Part shown: positions 28,867-35,530 of the stretch, piece by piece | Layout: every line of letters begins with the position of its first letter | Numbering within the stretch: the first letter of the stretch is position 1 | Source of the DNA: Trichosphaerium sp. ATCC 40318 | Taxonomy: Eukaryota > Discosea > Flabellinia > Trichosidae | Direction of reading: 5' to 3' | Assembly: GCA_038496445.1 (NCBI GenBank) | Contig: JALMLS010000498.1 | Span: 1-35,530, forward strand | Length of the DNA stretch: 35,530 nucleotides | Program-made: the position numbers and the translations under genes | The notes under the pieces: generated by a model | Databases searched by the model: none | Told to the model about the DNA's origin: nothing | What the model saw: the letters and a program-made list of their open reading frames with translations, nothing else

Positions 28867-29542
28867 AGGTCAGTACGTACACAAGGATGTTCACACTTTG
28901 AGGGTGTTAATACTGGCACAAATGCGAGTAATACACTGGATAGGGTGTACAAAGTAGCGGACCCACGTTTTTTCCGAATTTTTCGAAAGAAAAAATTCGA
29001 AAAAATAGAATTCGATACAAAAACTGAATGCCTATACCACCAATGGATCACTATATGTGAGCGAAGGTCGGGTTCTAGTTCCGAGCACAGCGAGGACCCG
29101 ACCGTAAGTGAACCAGGCGCTTTCTAGTTAAGTGGACTGCCCTAGCTATGCATCTTTCTGCATCTTTCTACACTTTCGAATTTTTGTTTTCGGAAAATTC
29201 GGAAACAACTATGGCCCCCAAAGTAGTGCAGCAGGGATAAGTTGATACGTACTGCGTGCGTAAGAGTTTTTTATGTCGTCCTTCAAGCGCTGTTGAGTCC
29301 TCGTAATTGGTAGCGCAAGGAAGCGCTTTAGCAAAGTTTATAAGTACTGTGTCTAACTTGCACTTCATTTGTGCTTCTGCCGATACAAGAACACTATTAA
29401 TCGCTGCAGTGACATCCCTATCAAACATTTCGCGTTGTATTGGCGTTTCTCTTGATTTTACGTTTTGAAAGACGGTATTATGCTTTTGGAGATAGTAGTC
29501 ATATGCTGCACGTAAATTTATTGGAAATGGAGGTCTTTCCAT
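28863..29542 (-). pseudogene. Unknown ORF split by the 261-bp element
   Basis: An ATG at 29542 opens a frame (MERPPFPINLRAAYDYYLQ ... YVSTYPCCTTL) that enters the element at 29219 and stops inside it. On the other side of the element the same frame resumes (YTLSSVLLAFVPVLTPSKC) and ends with TGA at 28863. Taking out the element plus one copy of the 8-bp duplication (269 bp) leaves 411 bp, exactly 137 codons with stop. So a 136-residue protein was interrupted; the present allele would give a 124-residue hybrid. The family is unknown: no domain recognised, mostly helical and charged in the first part, hydrophobic near the end. Confidence 0.68.
28958..29218 (-). mobile_element. 261-bp inverted-repeat element, copy 2, with 8-bp target duplication
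   Basis: Same element as at 17389-17649, opposite orientation, nearly identical in the interior (ggtcgggttctagtt ... gaggacccgacc). Flanked by the direct repeat CAAAGTAG at 28950-28957 and 29219-29226. An 8-bp duplication is typical of hAT-type transposases, so a hAT-like enzyme encoded elsewhere may move it; the terminal bases (CGGACC / GGCCCC) do not match the usual hAT CAG start, so the class is open. Compared with copy 1 it has a duplicated gaaagatgca block near one end. Confidence 0.9.
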
Positions 29543-29889
29543 TGCTGTTTGATCTTGAAAAAGTTTCAGAGTAAGATGGAGTCAATCGAAATCAAAATTG
29601 AACGGAAGAAAAAAAAATTACTGACTAACACTTTTTGTTGCTACAATGAGCGTGGCATGTACTTTCTCATCTCCTACTTAAAGTTGTGATGGTCCTTAAA
29701 TACATGAGTCGATACTGCTAAACTGGTTACTGTTCAGCTGCATTACAAGCGTAGAGTCTGAAATGGGTTCAGAATTTTAAAGTATTTATTGCCCAGCTTA
29801 TTGTAGTATCCCGTTTTAGTAAATTATACATACACATGTTGAATGTTTGACACCATGACACTCTCATTCTTTTTGCCTCGCTCCAAAGT
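29543..29889. other. Intergenic
   Basis: 347 bp between the split ORF start and the membrane-protein stop, both on the minus strand. Nothing coding seen. Confidence 0.5.
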
Positions 29890-30523
29890 TTAAGCGCATA
29901 TGTCATAAATATAGTTGGATGTCATAAAAATGCTCGCTAAAAACATTGCTACCAAGAGTTTTAGATTAAACCAAGATAGTACTTTAGTTTTTTCTTTGTT
30001 TTGCTTACCTCTGAAAGGAACAGAGAAGAAATAACGCTTAGCGATTAGAGTGAACACAAAGCTTAGTCCTACGATCACAGGAGATATAAATGGATCAGAA
30101 ATAACACCCTTGTTTTGCAAAGAAGACAAGTATATTGACCCGACACCAGACAATACCTAACGCAATTAGAAAGGACAAAACTTTTTCAATCAATCAATGT
30201 CCCAATCACGTGATAGCAAGTTAAGTATAAAAAAAAATTGACATACAAGGCTTATAGAGTGCATGTAATTGAACCCAAGGAAGCCATGGTAAGCTGATTT
30301 CTCAAAACTCTTAGTGTTTTTCAATGTATCTTCTAGTGCTTTGTTTTTAGTAAAGAATTTTGGTCCTAGGCTAAACTCATCGCGAAATGTCAACCAACCG
30401 TGCCTAGTATAACGGTTTTTTTAGTATTTACGATAGTTTAGAGCGTTTAAGACCGTACATGCAACCCAAGAACGTATGAATAACACCACCTGCTATGTAG
30501 CCAATGTTACCTGGTAGATCCAT
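29890..30523 (-). CDS. Small polytopic membrane protein, unknown
   Basis: Three exons, 30459-30523, 30247-30403 and 29890-30156, totalling 489 nt and 162 residues with consistent phases. Start MDLPGNIGYIAGGVIHTFLG, then a soluble loop rich in Lys/Phe (GPKFFTKNKALEDTLKNTKS), YHGFLGFNYMHSISL, a hydrophobic stretch ISPVIVGLSFVFTLIA, a basic loop FRGKQNKEKTK, and a last helix LLVAMFLASIFM. Three to four membrane segments. The GGVIHTFLG and HGFLGFNYMHS motifs look conserved-type, but I do not recognise the family. It starts 251 bp from the divergent SGT1 gene. Confidence 0.75.
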
Positions 30524-30774
30524 CTCTAATTATGCTAACAACCGACCGTTTTTAATTTAGAAAAAGTCAATTTCGAGTCTTGTGGTGTGGAACAATACAA
30601 CGGACCGTTTATTTTATGTACTACAGTTGCAAAATTTATGCGTGGACAATAAAATTAGGGAGTGTATAACTTTCAGTTCATTGCCAGTTGAATTAAACGA
30701 CTTTTGTTGCCAAATATTCAAAAAAATTGTAATTTCCCTCAAATCCCACAGACCTTCAACTATTAAACAACCGC
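30524..30774. promoter_or_regulatory. Divergent promoter region of membrane protein and SGT1
   Basis: 251 bp between the two start codons. The open frame at 30582-30782 (+) overlaps the SGT1 start and is judged a chance frame in the leader. Confidence 0.4.
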
Positions 30775-32807
30775 ATGTCTAAAATACAATCCGCTGGCGA
30801 TCTTTTTGCTGCTGCAAATGCTTCATTCGTAGACGAAGACTATGAAGATGCTTTACAACAATATACCGAAGCAATCGAATTAGATGAAAAAATCTCTGAC
30901 TACTACGTTAAGAGATCGTTTTGCCATTATAAACTGAAAAACTTCGCAAGTACGTGACCATCGTACCTAGAATTGTTCTAAATACATTATAGAAGCAATT
31001 GCTGATGCCAACCAAGCATTAACCCTTGATAAAGGAAACTCTAAAGCTTATTTGCGGAAAGGGTACGCAAACACGCCTAGCCGTTGGCGTTAGATCACAT
31101 TTTTGTACAACGAATCATCGCTAAACGAATCGTTGATAATCGTTCTTCAACACCTAACGTTGTTTTAGTATTGCACTCTTCGCTGAAGATGAGTACGAGA
31201 GCGCATTAGCAGCTTTCAATAAGGTAATTCAGCAAAATGGATCTGGCTTTTGTTCAAATAAGACTTGTAGAGCTTGCATTAACTCATTCAATAGGGATCA
31301 GAGCTTGATGCAGCTAACAGACAATTCAAAAAATGGATCAGGAAATGCAAGGCAGAAATCGCTGGTACGTTTTTGTTATAACGTTGTTTCGACCAGGAAT
31401 TGACGCTGTGCCCCACAGCCACAGTGTCGCATACGAAAACTTTCAAAAAGAAGATTTAATACTTTTTTTTGACTTCTCGTTCTGACTGTGATTTAGAGGA
31501 CGAAGATGACCTTGATCTCCAAACTCCTGCTCCTACTCAAACAACACAACCTGAAAAACCTGTTAAAGAAGAAGCAGCAGCGTTCCCAGATGATATGCCT
31601 GGTACTGACGCGTGTTTTTAATTTATCTTGGCTTTTTGCATTTATTGTTGTAAAAAGTCTGAAGCCCACCTGTCAATCGCTTCTACAACTTTCTGACGTT
31701 CTATTCAAGGTTTAGAACCAGATCCAGCCACAAAAGCAACAGAACCTGCTGATACACCAATGCCAGACGCTCCAGCTAAAAAGAAACGACCTCCACTCTT
31801 CAGACACGACTGGTACGGTTTTGTAGATCTGTTTACTCATATTTCGGCGGTTATGTTCAATCTGACCTTTTTTGCCTAGGTTTCAGACAACTCAGAAAAT
31901 TACAGTTTCAGTATTTGCTAAGAATCAAAAAAAAGAGGATGTCAAAGTTGACATACAAAAAGGAGAACTTAGCGTCTGTATAAAGCTTCTTGAAGGTAAA
32001 GAGTTCATCCTAGACTTGGAGCTTTGTGATGAAGTAGTACCAGCAGAGAGCAAGGTAACATACGGTTTATTGATAAGCTTCTTTTGGAAACTTGTAAAAA
32101 AAAATTCAATTAGTTTTATTTCGTCAACCGCCGACTATATCTGACTGCTACTAATCTCAACCTTTAGTTCGTCGTACTCTCATCCAAAATTGAGATTTCA
32201 TTGAAGAAAGCGACACCAAACCAATGGCCTACCTTGGAGAATACTGGACAATCAGCACGTGAGTGGGCCACTGTCTCCGACCCAAAGAATAAACCGAAGA
32301 GAAAGGATTGGGATAAAATCGCAGAAGATGTACGCGTTTTAAGAAAAAGGAAAAAAATCTAACAACCCATTAATATTGTTTATTAGCTCTATGAAGAGGA
32401 TAACACCGATGGAGACCATAAATTAAACAAGGTACACTATTTTTGAAGTATTTAAAAGTCGAATTAGAGCGTAGAAAGACCAAAAATATTCTATTTTCGC
32501 ATAGAAGGAAATTGAGTCTTCTTTGTGTTTTGTTCTAAGTTTTGCGTCTACGCCAAAACCTTTTTGTTTCATTTTTCGCATTGATAGCACTGTATCGGCT
32601 TGCTCAAAATACAAACAGCGCCTTAAGGTATTCCGAGACATATTTGCGGGTGCCACTGATGACCAAAGACGTGCTATGCAGAAGTCTTTTCAAGAGTCTG
32701 GTGGTACAGTTCTCTCAACCAACTGGGACGAAATCTCCAAGAAAAAAACCGAAGTTACACCTCCAGATGGCCTAGAAGTAAAGAAATGGTCCGATCTGAC
32801 CAACTAG
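30775..32807 (+). CDS. SGT1: SGT1, co-chaperone of HSP90 and SCF complexes
   Basis: Ten exons, 30775-30949, 30993-31062, 31169-31223, 31295-31364, 31497-31601, 31710-31812, 31880-32054, 32168-32329, 32387-32431 and 32628-32807, totalling 1140 nt and 379 residues, the usual SGT1 length. Domain order is complete. Three TPRs at about 1-115 (AAANASFVDEDYEDALQQY, YYVKRSFCHYKLKN, AYLRKGIALFAEDEYESAL). An acidic/Pro linker. A CS domain at about 187-280 (FRHDWFQTTQKITVSVFAK ... KFVVLSSKIEISLKKA ... WPTLE). The SGS motif at the C-terminus (RDIFAGATDDQRRAMQKSF, SGGTVLSTNWDEI). SGT1 links HSP90 to Skp1 and to LRR proteins and supports SCF ubiquitin ligases and kinetochore assembly. Six of nine introns begin gtac. 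Its presence beside many F-box/LRR genes is suggestive but may be chance. Confidence 0.96.
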
Positions 32808-33194
32808 ATGAGGATTTAAGAATTCCTTTATCGAGTAACACCTTAATGCGCTTTCCTTTTTTGTGCTCTTTAGAGTGTTTATAATAAAATATCAACACAC
32901 CACAACAGTTTGTACACGCCCAAACACTAATTAATATTTCAGAAAATACCGAGTCTGGACTTGCTACGATGGAGTTTTCTCCGTTTCTGCGTCCAACCAC
33001 CGGGGTTTACCATGTTAAAGCCTTAATATGTGCTGTAGCTACGTTTTAGGAGTAAAAATTGACTACCTCCCGTTTTAGTTTTCAAAACAAGCCAGATATT
33101 CAGTAGAAGGCAACTAAAGCACTCATATTCTTTTTTTTTGTCATTTGAACGGCGTTGGAGAGAGTTTGACTGTCTTGACTAAATTTTTCGCCTT
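32808..33194. other. Intergenic, promoter of the bZIP gene
   Basis: 387 bp between two genes on the plus strand. Contains the SGT1 3' end and the bZIP promoter; no gene or repeat seen. Confidence 0.5.
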
Positions 33195-35530
33195 ATGGAT
33201 GAACAGGGACATTTTGGCAGCAACAACATGGCAAATTACGGACCAATGCACGGCGCGCAATCAGTAAACATGCCTACTCATGGGCACAACGGTAATAACC
33301 AGCCTGGTTTCGCGCACTTCGAGCAGGTAAAACTAGCTATACTCCGTGTGGTGTTTTCAGTAGCTTATGATAAATCAGTTTTCGGAGGAGGATAATAATT
33401 TGCTTATGAGCGTTTTACACACGCCCACAGACCCATCGACGTTAAAGGTTGAACCACCAGGACAAGGAGTGGTGTTTCATCCTTACCAGCCAGTTGGGTA
33501 ACGATGAAACCGTTGCAATATGTTTTAAAACATTCCTTGTAGGCAACCCCCTCATTATGGAGGCGGTCCAATGCTAGCACAACGTGACATGCAACGCGGC
33601 TTTCCTATGGGCCCACCACCTAGTACGTCGTACCTATGAAGCAACGATAACCTAATGAGCCGTAAAGCGATGAATTACCCTCCTCAAATGCGTGAACAGA
33701 CGCAAATGCGAGTAGATCAAACGCACCAGTTCGCACAACAGCAACAGCATAAACAGCATGAAGAAGAACAGACTGACGTTAACCAAGCCGCTAAATCGCG
33801 GCGTAGAAGGTACATTACTTAGCTAATTACACTTGCGTGTCATTTACATCTATCGTGAATCAACAAAGATGATAGCTAGGCTATCTAGACACGCATATTT
33901 GGCGAAATTTGCCTTTTTGTCACGATTGCGCTTTTTATCCTCGAATTAACGCTAAAAGTCTCAAAACAACGCTAAATAATTCTGGAATTCTTTAATTTGT
34001 ATTTAAATGGTATTTTCAAGGTAGCGTAGTAAACGCTAAAAGAATATTAACGTAACCAACGTTTAAATTTTTTATTCTTACCTGTTTTTACCTTTTTTTT
34101 TTATTTCCAACGTCAAAAATGGCGTCACCCTGAAACAATTAAAACAGGCGTTCAACAAAAAAAAGAAAATTAAAAAATACGTACTGTTCTCCTTTAATCT
34201 TATTCTCGTTTGCCTCTCTTGTCATTTGTAACTTTATCCATTAGGGAAAGCCAGAATAGAGCATCTAGAAACTATCGTCAAAGGAAAAAGGAATATATCA
34301 AAGATATTGAATCTAAACTAGCACAGCTTAGTCTTGAAAATGAACAGTTAAGAGCTGAAAATATGAAAAACAAAATTCTTGCTTCTCAACTCACAATTGA
34401 AAATGCTGAACTTAAAACTACCGCCAAAACCAATAGTAAGTATACCTCTAATATGCTAAAACAGTACCTTTTGTGATAGACTTGCTGACTTTTTTTTGTA
34501 GTTAGTGGAAAAACGCCACATCCTCTCTACAGATCATACAGTAATGAAATAGCAGTAATGGACAAAGAAATCGAGAAGATTATGATCGCTCTACAAGAAG
34601 CATGTAAACGTGAAGACGAAGCTACTATTTCGAATCTACTCAAAGACTTTCATCAACACCAACGTCAACGTCAAGATATGCTTACTAAAGAAGTACAACA
34701 GTTGGTTACACCTAAGATGCAAGAAAAGTTTGTTCGCTTGTCTGGTGTTCCACCTAAGATGACAGCTGATCAAGAGATTAACCGTTGGTTATCTGGTCTT
34801 GCTGATCAAGGTGTTTCAGTTGCACAAATTGAAGAATTAAAGAAACTTGAGAGTAGACACTACGCCGGTACGCACTGTATAATTTTTTTTTGCTGTACCC
34901 AAAAGCTTTTGATTAAATGTTGCGTTGTTGGGTGTATTATGAAAAGGATCTTTTTTTTTTACTTGATTTGATTTATTGCTTTTTATTTACTCTTTTTCGC
35001 CTTATAGAATTGCGTGTGATTTATAGAGAGCGTGATGTAAACGAGACCATTCGTGGTTTTTATCAAGATAAGATACTTAATAACCCAACACAAGTCGTTA
35101 ATAGTGCATTGCGACTTGATGATTCCAGCATTCTCGTACTATCGAACAAGTTAGAGCTATTAAAGAAAAATCTGCAGCGCGAGAACGAGCTAGTTAGTAG
35201 CACGTTAGATGACTTTGGAAACATTCTTAGCCCTGTTCAAGAAGCGTACGACATATCCGCGGACTTTATCCCTTTTCTTTTTTTGTAACTTGACAAGTTG
35301 GTAAAAAAAACTCCGCCATCAATACAGTTGTCCACTTTTCACCTTTGTTTTTCTTTTGGTTATACTCACTTCTATCTCTAGTATTCTAAGCTTAAAGCAT
35401 TACCACGTGTACAAGACAACGATATCTAGTATGCAAATGTTGAATAATGGTAAGCGAAGCATTTGAATTTTTTGATTTTTTAAAAGACTCTTTCTCTTTG
35501 TCTATGTTATCTTTTATTTACATTTTTTTT
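33195..35530 (+). CDS. bZIP transcription factor, 3' end outside the window
   Basis: Exons 33195-33326, 33448-33497, 33543-33622, 33668-33809, 34245-34435, 34502-34867, 35008-35245 and 35382-35449; the last ends at a donor (AATG/gtaagc), so the gene continues past the edge. At least 422 residues. The N-terminus is rich in Gln, Asn, His, Pro and Met (activation-domain-like). The basic region is near residues 129-150 ([25 protein letters not shown]), followed by a leucine zipper with Leu/Ile/Asn every seven residues ([15 protein letters not shown]). A long helical C-terminal region ([34 protein letters not shown]) has no family I can name. Odd: the invariant Asn is seven positions before the key Arg (NRASRNYR) where eight is normal, as if one residue were deleted from a Yap-like NRAAQRAFR. 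The fourth intron (435 nt) is the longest in the window and interrupts the basic region. Confidence 0.85.

Overview
This is nuclear DNA of a single-celled or simple eukaryote. It is AT-rich and gene-dense, with genes on both strands and many short GT-AG introns (mostly about 35-170 nt, the longest 435 nt). TAA, TAG and TGA are all used as stops, so the code looks standard. I cannot place the lineage: saposin, acid ceramidase, G-alpha-like and DUF4419 proteins together suggest an amoeboid or fungus-related protist, but that is a guess. Every multi-exon model below was built by hand. Exon phases and lengths were checked to add up, and the protein families were recognised by eye.

Left part (1-13600): a possible short presequence-bearing protein, an F-box/LRR gene (+), an IWR1-type RNA polymerase II assembly factor (-) that carries a tRNA-Asp gene inside an intron, two very small genes, a metallothionein built from four six-cysteine modules on four exons (+), tyrosyl-DNA phosphodiesterase TDP1 (-), a nucleotide-sugar transporter of the SLC35A type (-), and a Nup50-like nucleoporin with a C-terminal Ran-binding domain (-).

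Middle (13600-25300): a saposin-B domain fused to an acid ceramidase/NAAA-type amidase (+), a ubiquitin-conjugating enzyme E2 with an altered HPN motif (-), an LRR gene remnant beside a 261-bp inverted-repeat element, a 12-exon F-box/leucine-rich protein (+), an F-box fused to a degenerate G-protein alpha-like domain (-), and an F-box/LRR gene with 14 near-identical 22-residue repeats (-).

Right part (25300-35530): an intronless DUF4419 gene (+), a third F-box/GVHTI-LRR gene (-), a second copy of the 261-bp element (with 8-bp target duplication) splitting an unknown ORF, a small polytopic membrane protein (-), the co-chaperone SGT1 (+), and a bZIP protein that runs off the right end (+).

Theme: at least five F-box genes or parts, one E2 and SGT1 lie within 35 kb. 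In known systems F-box proteins are substrate adaptors of SCF ubiquitin ligases, E2s supply ubiquitin, and SGT1 binds Skp1/HSP90 and helps assemble SCF and LRR proteins. Whether these genes work together here is inference. The most unusual objects are the F-box/pseudo-G-alpha fusion, the saposin-ceramidase fusion, the GVHTI repeat family, the tRNA nested in an intron, and the excess of CACGTG palindromes.
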